DNA from: Martinezella lusitana
GTDB taxonomy: Bacteria; Pseudomonadota; Alphaproteobacteria; Rhizobiales; Rhizobiaceae
Assembly: GCF_010668395.1 (NCBI RefSeq)
Contig: NZ_WUEY01000002.1
Span: forward strand, 124,001-188,000
Direction of reading: 5' to 3'
Length of the DNA: 64,000 bases
The notes under the pieces are model-generated. The model worked only from the letters and a program-made list of their open reading frames with translations, was not told the DNA's origin and made no database searches. The first letter of the stretch is position 1, and every line of letters begins with the position of its first letter. Positions 1 through 7,647 of this stretch are shown here, in pieces. A program made the translations under genes and the position numbers.

Positions 1-87
1 CCTCGACGGACCATACCAGTATGCACATATTCGAATTATATAAGTATATCAACGAATTAAAGGAAATTCATTACAGAAAAAAATTAC

Positions 88-116
88 TTGACGCGTGGCA
101 ACAACCCACTGATTAT
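88..116 (+). promoter_or_regulatory. candidate sigma-70 promoter of the first ABC operon
   Basis: A TTGACG hexamer (88-93) is followed after 17 bases by GATTAT (111-116), close to the housekeeping consensus. It lies about 45 bases upstream of the start codon at 162. This is inferred from sequence only; the AT-rich stretch before it (20-85) could also hold regulatory sites. Confidence 0.4.
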
Positions 117-161
117 CGCTGTGCCGGACAGGGGAGGTTCGGCTTCAAGAGGAGGAAAATT

Positions 162-1151
162 ATGGAGCGCCGCTCATTTCTAAAGGCCACAGCCGTGGCA
201 TCGCTCGCTACCGGTGTTGCGGCAGTTGCCGGTGGCACTAAAGCTGCAGACAAGAAATTTACGATTGCCCTCATTCCGGGCCTGACGACCGATGCTTTCT
301 ACATCACCATGCGCAAGGGTGCCGAAGCGGCAGCCAAGGCGGTCGGTGCCGAACTCGTATTCCAGGGTGGGCCCGATTTCAACCCGGTGACCCAGGTTCC
401 GGTTCTTGACGCGGTGATCGCCAAGAAGCCCGATTTCATTCTCATTGCGCCGACCGACAAGGATCAGTTGATCCAGCCGCTCAAGAAGGCCGCTGACGCG
501 GGCATCCCGATCATTACCGTCGATACCTTCATAGGCACCGGCGTCTACCAGACGGGCAACGGCGATGCCGATTTCCCGCTTGCCTATATCGCTTCCGACA
601 ATCTGCTCGGCGGTGCGATCGCCGCACGCGCACTGGCAAAGGCCGTCGGCGAAAAGGGCAAGGTCTACGTTTCCAACGTCAAGCCCGGTGTATCGACCAC
701 CGACCAGCGCGAGCAGGGCTTCAAGGAGGAAATGAAGAAATACCCGAACATCACCGTTCTTGAGACGCAGTACAACGACGACGACGCCAACAAGGCGGCA
801 TCGCAGCTTCAGGCTGTCTATGCCCGCAACTCCGATCTCGACGGCGTCTTCGGGGCAAACCTGTTCTCCGCCCTTGGCGCCGCCAACGGCGTGCAGCAGG
901 CCGGCCAGACGGGCAAGATCCGCGTCGTCGCCTTCGATGCGCCGACGTCGATCATCGACAACATCAACTCCGGCCTCGTCGATCTGGCGATCGCACAGCA
1001 CCCGGCAGAAATCGGCTATTTCGGCGTGATGGCAGCCTATGCCCATCTGACCGGGAATTCGATTCCGACGGCGATCGGCACCGGCTTCACCGTCATCGAC
1101 AAGTCGAACGTGACAGACAAGAACATCGCGAAGTTCATCTACTCCGATTAA
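162..1151 (+). CDS. ribose-type (CUT2) ABC transporter substrate-binding protein
   Basis: Periplasmic solute receptor of the Peripla_BP_4 / ribose-binding family, 329 residues. The start at 162 is chosen over an upstream in-frame ATG at 21 because a strong ribosome site (AGGAGG) sits just before it and because it opens a twin-arginine-like signal (MERRSFLK) followed by a hydrophobic stretch, with likely cleavage near residue 29. The mature part has the family pattern of two Rossmann-like lobes (GLTTDAFYITMRKGAEAAAK near the start, DGVFGANL in the second lobe). It heads an operon with a permease and an ATPase. The ligand cannot be told from sequence; family members bind pentoses, hexoses, polyols and other small polar compounds. 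Confidence 0.9.
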   Translation: MERRSFLKATAVASLATGVAAVAGGTKAADKKFTIALIPGLTTDAFYITMRKGAEAAAKAVGAELVFQGGPDFNPVTQVPVLDAVIAKKPDFILIAPTDKDQLIQPLKKAADAGIPIITVDTFIGTGVYQTGNGDADFPLAYIASDNLLGGAIAARALAKAVGEKGKVYVSNVKPGVSTTDQREQGFKEEMKKYPNITVLETQYNDDDANKAASQLQAVYARNSDLDGVFGANLFSALGAANGVQQAGQTGKIRVVAFDAPTSIIDNINSGLVDLAIAQHPAEIGYFGVMAAYAHLTGNSIPTAIGTGFTVIDKSNVTDKNIAKFIYSD

Positions 1152-1164
1152 CTCGGGGATAGCC

Positions 1165-1191
1165 TGTGCCTCGCCGGATCGGCGAGGCACA
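1165..1191 (+). promoter_or_regulatory. intercistronic hairpin after the binding-protein gene
   Basis: Perfect 11-bp arms (1165-1175 and 1181-1191) around a five-base loop lie 14 bases after the receptor stop and before the permease. Such hairpins in ABC operons commonly stabilise the receptor mRNA and lower downstream expression; no T-tract follows, so a full terminator is unlikely. Confidence 0.6.
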
Positions 1192-1260
1192 TCATCCAAC
1201 GATGATAGAGCGAACGGCGCCGCAATCTCGTGCCGATAACGCTCCAGTTTGGACCAGTCC

Positions 1261-2325
1261 ATGACAATCGACAATGCAGACGTTCGCAAGACGGATCAGC
1301 ATGTGGCGCCTCAGGCAGACCACGGCGACCAGGAAAAAACTATCCTTAATCGTATCGCGCAATTGCGCGCATGGCTCTTTCTTGCCGCGCTTATCGTGAC
1401 GTTCGAGATCTGGGCACGGATCGACTTCGGCGGCACCTTCATCGGCTCCAGCTTCAACTGGCAGTCCGTTGCGGTCTTCGCAGTGGCGCCGCTGCTGCTG
1501 GCGATCGGGCAGACTTTCGTCATCATTTCCGGCGGCATCGATCTGTCGACCGGCTTCATCATGGGGCTTGCGGCCGTCGTTGCCGCGCACGTCGCCAATA
1601 TCGCCGGCCTTTATATGCCTTTGCCGCTGGCAATGGTGTTCGGCATTCTCATCTCCATGCTGGCGGCCGCCGTACCCGGCTTCGTAAACGGTCTTCTGAT
1701 CTCCCGGCTGAAGGTTCCGCCGTTCATCGGCACGCTCGGCATGTTCGGCGTTGCGCGTGGCACGGCCTTCCTGCTCGCCGGCGGCACGACGGTGCCCGTC
1801 AAGAATTCCTATTTTGCCGAACTCGGCAACGGACGCTTCTTTGGCGTGCCCTATCTCGTCATCGTCACGCTCGTCTTTGTGCTCATCATGCATTACCTGC
1901 TGAGCCAAACCCGTTTCGGCCAGCATAATTATGCCATCGGCGCCAATGCGCAGGCCGCGCGCCGCGCCGGTATCGACATCAAGTCCCATCTGCTGCGGCT
2001 CTATATTCTTTCGGCCGTCTGCGCTGGATTGGGCGGGGCGCTCTATGCGGCGCGTTTCACCGCCGGCGCGGCCCAGGCCGGCGAGCCGCTGCTGCTCGAT
2101 AGCGTCGCCGCCGTCGTCATTGGCGGCGCGAGCCTGTTCGGCGGCTCCGGTACGATCATCGGCACCATTGCCGGCGCTCTCGTCATCGCCGTCATCCAGT
2201 ACGGTCTCGTTTTCATGAATGTGGAGCCGTTCTGGCAGTTCATCGCCGTCGGCGTCGTCATCATCATTTCGGTGCTCATCGACCAGGCACAGCGCAGGTT
2301 CAGCGGAGCGAAGCAGGATGAATAG
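1261..2325 (+). CDS. CUT2-type ABC transporter permease
   Basis: Inner-membrane permease of the RbsC/BPD_transp_2 family, about 354 residues with eight to ten hydrophobic segments and a charged cytoplasmic N-terminus of roughly 40 residues. Family hallmarks include FIGTLGMFGVARGTAFLLAGG in the middle and the GGASLFGGSGTIIGT motif near the C-terminus, which contacts the ATPase. ATG at 1261 is taken as start; an in-frame TTG at 1249 is possible. It follows the receptor gene and overlaps the ATPase gene by 8 bases, so the three are translated from one message. Confidence 0.9.
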   Translation: MTIDNADVRKTDQHVAPQADHGDQEKTILNRIAQLRAWLFLAALIVTFEIWARIDFGGTFIGSSFNWQSVAVFAVAPLLLAIGQTFVIISGGIDLSTGFIMGLAAVVAAHVANIAGLYMPLPLAMVFGILISMLAAAVPGFVNGLLISRLKVPPFIGTLGMFGVARGTAFLLAGGTTVPVKNSYFAELGNGRFFGVPYLVIVTLVFVLIMHYLLSQTRFGQHNYAIGANAQAARRAGIDIKSHLLRLYILSAVCAGLGGALYAARFTAGAAQAGEPLLLDSVAAVVIGGASLFGGSGTIIGTIAGALVIAVIQYGLVFMNVEPFWQFIAVGVVIIISVLIDQAQRRFSGAKQDE

Positions 2326-3064
2326 TGTCACCCCCCTCCTCGAGGTCCGCAATCTCTCGCGTTATTTCGGCGCCGTGCGTGCCCTGGACAATTGCTCCAT
2401 GGTCGTCAGGCCTGGCGAAGTCGTGGCTCTTGCCGGCGATAACGGTGCCGGCAAGACGACGATGATCAAGGCGATCTCCGGCGTCTATCCGCCGACCGCC
2501 GGCGAAATCCTGATCGAAGGCAAACCCGTTACCTTCTCGTCACCGCAGGATGCGCGCGAGAAGGGCATCGAGACCATCTACCAGGACCTCGCGCTTGCCG
2601 ACAACCTGCCGATCGGTGCGAACATCTTCCTCGGTCGCGAGCCGATGAAGAAGCTCTTCGGCTTCCTGCCGGTCCTGGATCGCAAGGCCATGGCGGAAGC
2701 GGCGCGCAAGACGATGGCGGAGCTCGACTTTCATGTGAAGCGGCTCGACGCCCCGGTCAGCAATTTCTCCGGCGGCCAGCGCCAGGCAGTCGCGATCGGC
2801 CGCGCGGTCTACTGGAATGCCCGCATCCTGGTCATGGACGAGCCGACGGCTGCGCTCGGCGTACCGGAGCAGCGCAAGGTCGTCGCCCTGATCAAGTCGC
2901 TGAAGGCGCAGGGGCGTGGCGTCATCTTCATCTCGCATAATTTGCAGGATATTTTTGCCGTCTCCGATCGCATCGTCGTCCTGCGGCGTGGGATCGTGGC
3001 CGGGGAGCGGAACATCGCCGACACCAATCACGAGGAAGTCGTCAGGCTCATGATCGGCGGCTAG
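2318..3064 (+). CDS. CUT2-type ABC transporter ATP-binding protein, single domain
   Basis: ATPase of 248 residues with Walker A GDNGAGKTT (40-48), Q-loop (Gln89), signature FSGGQRQ (150-156), Walker B LVMDEP (171-176) and switch His207. Most ribose-type importers carry a fused two-ATPase protein of about 500 residues; this one has a single domain and would act as a homodimer, as in the rhizobial fructose importer FrcA. It starts inside the end of the permease gene and is followed by a hairpin at 3096-3133, so it closes the transporter unit. Confidence 0.9.
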   Translation: MNSVTPLLEVRNLSRYFGAVRALDNCSMVVRPGEVVALAGDNGAGKTTMIKAISGVYPPTAGEILIEGKPVTFSSPQDAREKGIETIYQDLALADNLPIGANIFLGREPMKKLFGFLPVLDRKAMAEAARKTMAELDFHVKRLDAPVSNFSGGQRQAVAIGRAVYWNARILVMDEPTAALGVPEQRKVVALIKSLKAQGRGVIFISHNLQDIFAVSDRIVVLRRGIVAGERNIADTNHEEVVRLMIGG

Positions 3065-3095
3065 CGCGAACGCCGGCACATAGTTGCAAAAGAGA

Positions 3096-3133
3096 CGAAG
3101 CGGCAATGGCAAGGAAACGTCGTTGCCGCTTCG
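3096..3133 (+). terminator. hairpin terminator after the transporter unit
   Basis: Eleven-bp arms (3096-3106 and 3123-3133) with a 16-base loop follow the ATPase stop by 31 bases. The T-tract is weak, so termination may be partial or may depend on Rho. Confidence 0.5.
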
Positions 3134-3273
3134 CTATTTATGGCGAGCTTCGGACCAATGGCCTATCTCGAAAGAAACGCCCTGCCCGGTGGCCGTAGAC
3201 CGGGTTGCCAATGGCGAGGCCGCCTTCATTTTAATCGGTTCCGATTATTGCCTTGCAACTGCCCACGCGCTGT

Positions 3274-3289
3274 GCCTGTATATACAGGC
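3274..3289. promoter_or_regulatory. HutC-like operator palindrome
   Basis: A perfect 16-bp palindrome, GCCTGTATATACAGGC, lies in the 330-base gap between the transporter terminator and the hydratase gene. The core TGTATATACA is the type of site bound by HutC-subfamily GntR regulators, and a HutC-type gene is the second gene of the downstream operon. Autoregulation is inferred. The rest of the gap (3134-3393) shows no convincing gene. Confidence 0.6.
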
Positions 3290-3393
3290 GACAGGACTGG
3301 ATAAGCCATGCGAATGCGTATTTACAATGATGAAACAGTGCTTCCGATGATTGCCGCCACCCGCTGCCAGATCGTCGCAACACGGGTTTGACC

Positions 3394-4245
3394 ATGCCCA
3401 TCACGGCACAGTCCCTCATGGCATATCCCATTCCCGACATGCGGCGAGCGGTCAGCGCACGGGACGCAATTCTTTACGCGCTTTCCACCGGCTATGGCAA
3501 CGATCCTCTGGATGCGGCACATTTGCGGCGGGTTCAGGAACGGGACCTCGTCGTCACGCCGACATTGCCGAATGTTGTGGCCGATGCGGGTTCCTGGATG
3601 GAAGATGCCGGTGTCGACTGGCAGCAGCTGGTCCATGCCGAGCATCGCCTGACGATTCACGCGCCCGTGCCTGTCGATGTGCCCCTGCTTTCGCGCTCGC
3701 ATATGCGTTCGATCGTCGACCGCGGACCTGATAGGGGCATGTTCGCCACCTTCGACCGGACGATCATGACTGCCGGCGATGAGAAGATCGTCGCAACCAT
3801 GTCTCAGACGAATGCCTGTCGTGGCGATGGCGGATGCGGCTCAGCCGGGACGCCGCCCGAAGCGCTGCGGCCGGTTCCATCGCGCACGAGTGACGCAAGG
3901 CTTGCGGTAGCGATCCCGGAGGATGCAGCACTCCTTTACCGCCTGAACGGCGACCTCAATCCGCTGCACGCCGATCCGGCCTATGCCGCCCAGGCCGGGT
4001 TTCCACGCCCGATCCTCCATGGTCTCTGCACATTCGGCTATGCGGGCTATGCCATAGGGCGCCTGCTGGGAAAGCAGGATTTCGCGGATATAGGCTTCAT
4101 CGCGGCACGTTTCACGGCGGTCGTTTTTCCCGGCGATACCCTGGAATTCGACATCTGGCGTGACGGACAGGATGTCTATTTCCAGGCGCGTGTCCCCGCC
4201 CGTGAAGCGACGGTGCTCGATTACGGCAATGCGAGGCTGGCATGA
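3394..4245 (+). CDS. hydratase-2 / MaoC-type double hot-dog protein
   Basis: 283-residue protein resembling (R)-specific enoyl-CoA hydratase 2. The N-terminal half has the substrate-binding hot-dog layout (YALSTGYGNDP, then VVTPTLPNVV), and the C-terminal half has the catalytic motif YRLNGDLNPLHADP followed by GFPRPILHGLCTFGYA, with the expected Asp and His. A RGDGGCGS loop separates the halves, as in the peroxisomal MFE-2 hydratase domain. ATG 3394 is used rather than the in-frame TTG at 3388. Its stop overlaps the regulator start by 4 bases. Hydration of a CoA-linked or acyl-type intermediate of the imported compound is inferred; no CoA ligase is adjacent. Confidence 0.8.
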   Translation: MPITAQSLMAYPIPDMRRAVSARDAILYALSTGYGNDPLDAAHLRRVQERDLVVTPTLPNVVADAGSWMEDAGVDWQQLVHAEHRLTIHAPVPVDVPLLSRSHMRSIVDRGPDRGMFATFDRTIMTAGDEKIVATMSQTNACRGDGGCGSAGTPPEALRPVPSRTSDARLAVAIPEDAALLYRLNGDLNPLHADPAYAAQAGFPRPILHGLCTFGYAGYAIGRLLGKQDFADIGFIAARFTAVVFPGDTLEFDIWRDGQDVYFQARVPAREATVLDYGNARLA

Positions 4246-5012
4246 CGAGCTTGGAAGCCGAGCCGCCGAACGACATGCCGCGTTACCTGCGGATCAAGGA
4301 GCGGATCGTCGGCCTGATTGCCGAGGGCAAGCTCAAGCCGGGCGATCGCGTCTATTCCGAAAGCGAGATCGTTTCCTCCTTCGGCGTCAGCCGCATGACT
4401 GCCAATCGGGCACTGCGGGAGCTGATGTTCGAAGGCGTCTTGACCCGTTGCGCAGGCCTCGGGACCTTCGTTTCCTCACAGCGTGAGGATATCGATCTGC
4501 TGCAGATCAGGAACATCGCCGACGAAATATCCGAGCGCGGCCACCGGCACACCGCCAAGGTTCTGGTCGCCGACCGTATCAAGGCGGATGCCCGCATCGC
4601 GCAGGCCCTTGATTTGGCGCCCGGCACGGAGGTCATGCACAGCCTGATCGTGCATCTGGAGGACAGCCAGCCGATTCAGGTGGAAGAACGCTATGTCAAT
4701 CCCGCCGTCGCGCCGGATTATCTCGCCAATGATTTCAGCACGATCACGCCGAACGAGTATTTGACGCAGCTGGCGCCGATCACCGAATTCGAACATTTCG
4801 TCGAAGCTATCAAGCCGGATGCCGAGATCAGGAAGTTGCTGGGCGTCAAAGCAGATCAACCCTGCCTGCGCGTCTTCCGGCGCACATGGTCCGGCAAGTT
4901 GGTGGGCACATGCGCGCTGCTGACTTACCCCGGCAACAAATATCGTCTGGAGGCCGGCTCCAGAAAAAGACACCGGATGCCTGGCGCTTTTCCCGGAGGC
5001 AAGCAAGAATGA
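4242..5012 (+). CDS. HutC-subfamily GntR transcriptional regulator
   Basis: 256-residue regulator. The N-terminal winged helix-turn-helix (about 13-80) contains SESEIVSSFGVSRMTANRAL, and the rest is a UTRA ligand-binding domain (about 95-240, with EERYVNP and the closing CALLTYPG). In the hut pathway HutC senses urocanate; here the neighbours include a histidase-family protein but no other hut enzyme, so the effector is probably a different compound of this pathway. It overlaps both neighbours by 4 bases. The palindrome at 3274-3289 is its likely operator. Confidence 0.88.
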   Translation: MTSLEAEPPNDMPRYLRIKERIVGLIAEGKLKPGDRVYSESEIVSSFGVSRMTANRALRELMFEGVLTRCAGLGTFVSSQREDIDLLQIRNIADEISERGHRHTAKVLVADRIKADARIAQALDLAPGTEVMHSLIVHLEDSQPIQVEERYVNPAVAPDYLANDFSTITPNEYLTQLAPITEFEHFVEAIKPDAEIRKLLGVKADQPCLRVFRRTWSGKLVGTCALLTYPGNKYRLEAGSRKRHRMPGAFPGGKQE

Positions 5013-6523
5013 CCGAGGCCGCAGACATCGTGTCCTTAACCGGCGCTGCGCCGACCATCGGCGACATCGCTTCGATCGCGCGACGCGGTGTGCAGATCGT
5101 CGTTTCGCCGGAGGTCGAAGCGAAGATCAATGCTGCCCGTGCCGTCGTGGAGCGCTATCTGGCTGCCGACCGGCCCGTCTATGGCCTGACGACAGCCTTG
5201 GGTGCCGGTGTCGATACACGATTGGCCGCAGACGATCTCATCGCTTTCCAGCTGCGGGTGCCGCAAGCTCGCGCGGTCGGGGTCGGGGCGGCGCTGCCGC
5301 GCGAAGCCGTCAGGGCGATGATGGCTGCTCGTATCGCCGGGATGGCGGCCGGTGGCTCCGGCGTGTCGCTGCCGGCTTTCACCGGTCTCGTCGCCGCACT
5401 CAACGCGGGCTTCCATCCAGTCGTGCCATCGCTCGGCTCGATCGGCGCTGCCGATCTTGCACCCTTGGCCCACATGGGACGGGCCCTGCTCGGGGATGGC
5501 GAGGCTGAAGTGGACGGCATGGTCATGCCGGCGCTCGATGCGCTTTCGAAGGCCGGGCTGACGCCTTTGTCGATCGCGCCGAAGGATGGCCATGTCCTTG
5601 TGGTCGCCAACAGCCTGTCAGTCGGCAAGGCCTGTTTATGCATTGAGGATATCGAGCGTCTGTTTGACTGGTCGCTTGGCGCTGTCGCTTTGAATTTCGA
5701 GGCATTCCGCGCCAATGTATCGGCCTTCGACGATAGGGCACTGGCGGCAAGGCCAGCCTTCGGCCAGCGTGAGGCAGCCGCAAGGCTTCGCGAACTGCTT
5801 TCCGGCAGCTCTCTGCTTGCCGATGGCGCCGCGCGTCGTCTGCAGGATCCTTTGAGCTATCGCTGCGCGCCCCAGGTATGGGGCGCCCTCCTCCATGCGA
5901 TCGGCGAAGCGCGTCTCGCCACGGAAATCGAGCTTGCTAGTTCCGGCGACAACCCTGTCGTGCTCGCCGAAGAAGGGCTGATCCTGTCGCACGGCAATTT
6001 CGACATGACGGCCTTCGTCTTGGCCTGGGAGCGGCTTGGCCAGGCAATCGCCCATTGCGCAGCGGCAACGGCCTATAGAACCATGAAGATCATGTCGGCG
6101 GGCATGTCGGAGCTGCCGCGCTTCCTGACGCCGCTCGGACAGAGCAGAACGGGGTTTGCCACCGTTCAGAAGACGGTCTCAGCCCTCGAAGCAGAGATAC
6201 GGCATCTGGCTGCTCCCGTCTCGCTTACGCCCATCCCGGTTGCGGACGGCGTCGAGGATCAGGCTTCGATGGCGCCGAGCGTTCTGGCAAAAATCGAAGC
6301 GATGATCGAGCGATTGCGCTATCTTGTAGCGATCGAACTTGTCGCATCGGCGCAGGCCGTCGATTTGCGCGGCGTCGCGGGCGAGCTTGGCAGCGGAACG
6401 TCGCACGCCTATCGACAGGTGCGCCAACGGGTGCCACCGCTTGAAGAGGACCGCGCCCAAGGGCCGGATTTTCAAAGAATATCGGACTTTATCGCCCATA
6501 CCGCCCTGCAGGCGGCTTCCTGA
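5009..6523 (+). CDS. histidase/PAL-family protein lacking the MIO triad
   Basis: 504-residue member of the aromatic amino acid lyase fold (HAL/PAL/TAL). The usual Ala-Ser-Gly that cyclises into the MIO prosthetic group should lie in a GSxGASGDLxPLAH segment; here residues 143-155 read GSIGAADLAPLAH, one residue shorter and without the serine (codons at 5444-5455). Tyr58 in YGLTT, Arg285 and HGNF (328-331) are kept, whereas the family Tyr in QDxYSxRC is Leu282 and the NG pair near 200 is replaced by ANS. The protein is full length, so it may be an isomerase, binding protein or non-MIO lyase rather than an ammonia-lyase. Start at 5009 overlaps the regulator stop. Confidence 0.8.
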   Translation: MTEAADIVSLTGAAPTIGDIASIARRGVQIVVSPEVEAKINAARAVVERYLAADRPVYGLTTALGAGVDTRLAADDLIAFQLRVPQARAVGVGAALPREAVRAMMAARIAGMAAGGSGVSLPAFTGLVAALNAGFHPVVPSLGSIGAADLAPLAHMGRALLGDGEAEVDGMVMPALDALSKAGLTPLSIAPKDGHVLVVANSLSVGKACLCIEDIERLFDWSLGAVALNFEAFRANVSAFDDRALAARPAFGQREAAARLRELLSGSSLLADGAARRLQDPLSYRCAPQVWGALLHAIGEARLATEIELASSGDNPVVLAEEGLILSHGNFDMTAFVLAWERLGQAIAHCAAATAYRTMKIMSAGMSELPRFLTPLGQSRTGFATVQKTVSALEAEIRHLAAPVSLTPIPVADGVEDQASMAPSVLAKIEAMIERLRYLVAIELVASAQAVDLRGVAGELGSGTSHAYRQVRQRVPPLEEDRAQGPDFQRISDFIAHTALQAAS

Positions 6524-6636
6524 TAGACATGCGGCCAGGCGCGGTTGCGCCTGCCACTTCCTTTTGCCGCAGGCCATCCAACGGCCCGCATCATTCGATA
6601 GACCGGCATTGCCGGTGAAAGGCCTGGAGAACGGTA

Positions 6637-7641
6637 ATGCAGGAAATCTGGATCGACTATCTGAACGCCATCGACGCCAAGGCGCTGGCGCTTTCCAACG
6701 ACGAAATCCTTGAGGCCGTGACCAAGGCGCTCGATGCGCAAGGGCGCGGCGAGACCGTGATCGAGCCTCGCGTTCATCTCGTGCCGGAGAGCTCGGACAA
6801 GGGACATTTCAACGTGCTGCGCGGCTATGTGAAGCCGCTCGACTATGCCGGCGTCAAGGTCGTCGGCGATTTCGTCGACAACTACAAGCACGGGCTGCCC
6901 TCGGAAATGGCGGTCCTCAATCTGTTCGATCCGCGCACCGGCGTACCGAAGGCCATCATCGACGCGACCGCGATCACCGACATGCGCACCGGCGCCGTCA
7001 CCGCCATCGGTGCGCGCCATCTCGCCCGCAAGGACAGCAAGATCCTCGGCCATATCGGCGCGCGCGGCACCTCCTACTGGAATGTCCGGTTGCTCGATCA
7101 CATCTTCGATTTTGACGAGATCCGCGTGCATTCGCGTCGTCCGGAAAGCCGCGATGCCTTTGCCGCGCGTCTGGAGAAGGATCTCGGCAAGAAGATCATC
7201 GTCACGGACAATTGGGAGGATTGCCTGAAGGGCGCCGACATCATGATCGAGGCAAGCCGCCTTCCGGAGCCGACGCCGCTCTTCAAGACTGCATGGGTCA
7301 AGAAAGGCGCCTTCGTCGTGCCTTACGGCACCATGAGCGCGCTCGAATTCGACCTGACCGACATCATGGACAAGGTCGTCGTCGATGATTGGGGACAATG
7401 CGGTCCCGGCCGGCCCTTCGGTGCGCTTCGCCGCCATGTCGACGAGGGCAAGGTGACGGCCGAAACGCTGCATGCCGAGATCGGCCAGATCGTGTGCGGC
7501 GCCAAGCCGGGCCGTGAAAGCGATGACGAGACCATTCTCTTCTGGCACCGTGGGCTCAGCACGACCGATGTCGCGCTCGGTGCGGCGATGGTCGAAAAGG
7601 CAAAACGTATGAATATCGGCCAGCGCCTTCGGTTTGCGTGA
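6637..7641 (+). CDS. ornithine cyclodeaminase / mu-crystallin family protein
   Basis: 334-residue NAD(P)-dependent protein. Family features are Arg45 in EPRVHL, Lys74 in GVKVVG, the RTGA motif (117-120) and a dinucleotide-binding segment GHIGARG (138-144) that departs from the usual GxGxQ form. The catalytic aspartate of cyclodeaminases, in a GADxPGK motif, aligns with GTMSALE (231-237) and is absent, so a reductase or dehydrogenase role is more likely than ornithine cyclisation. It lies 113 bases after the histidase-like gene and 6 bases before the PhnD-like gene, on the same strand. Confidence 0.85.
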   Translation: MQEIWIDYLNAIDAKALALSNDEILEAVTKALDAQGRGETVIEPRVHLVPESSDKGHFNVLRGYVKPLDYAGVKVVGDFVDNYKHGLPSEMAVLNLFDPRTGVPKAIIDATAITDMRTGAVTAIGARHLARKDSKILGHIGARGTSYWNVRLLDHIFDFDEIRVHSRRPESRDAFAARLEKDLGKKIIVTDNWEDCLKGADIMIEASRLPEPTPLFKTAWVKKGAFVVPYGTMSALEFDLTDIMDKVVVDDWGQCGPGRPFGALRRHVDEGKVTAETLHAEIGQIVCGAKPGRESDDETILFWHRGLSTTDVALGAAMVEKAKRMNIGQRLRFA

Positions 7642-7647
7642 CCAGCC

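Noticed and set aside
3084..3350. 88-residue plus-strand frame between transporter and hydratase genes
   Set aside because: It crosses the terminator hairpin and the HutC-like palindrome and has no coding character.
5009..6523. Naming the histidase-family gene hutH
   Set aside because: MIO triad and other active-site residues are absent and no other hut gene is present, so histidine ammonia-lyase function is not supported.
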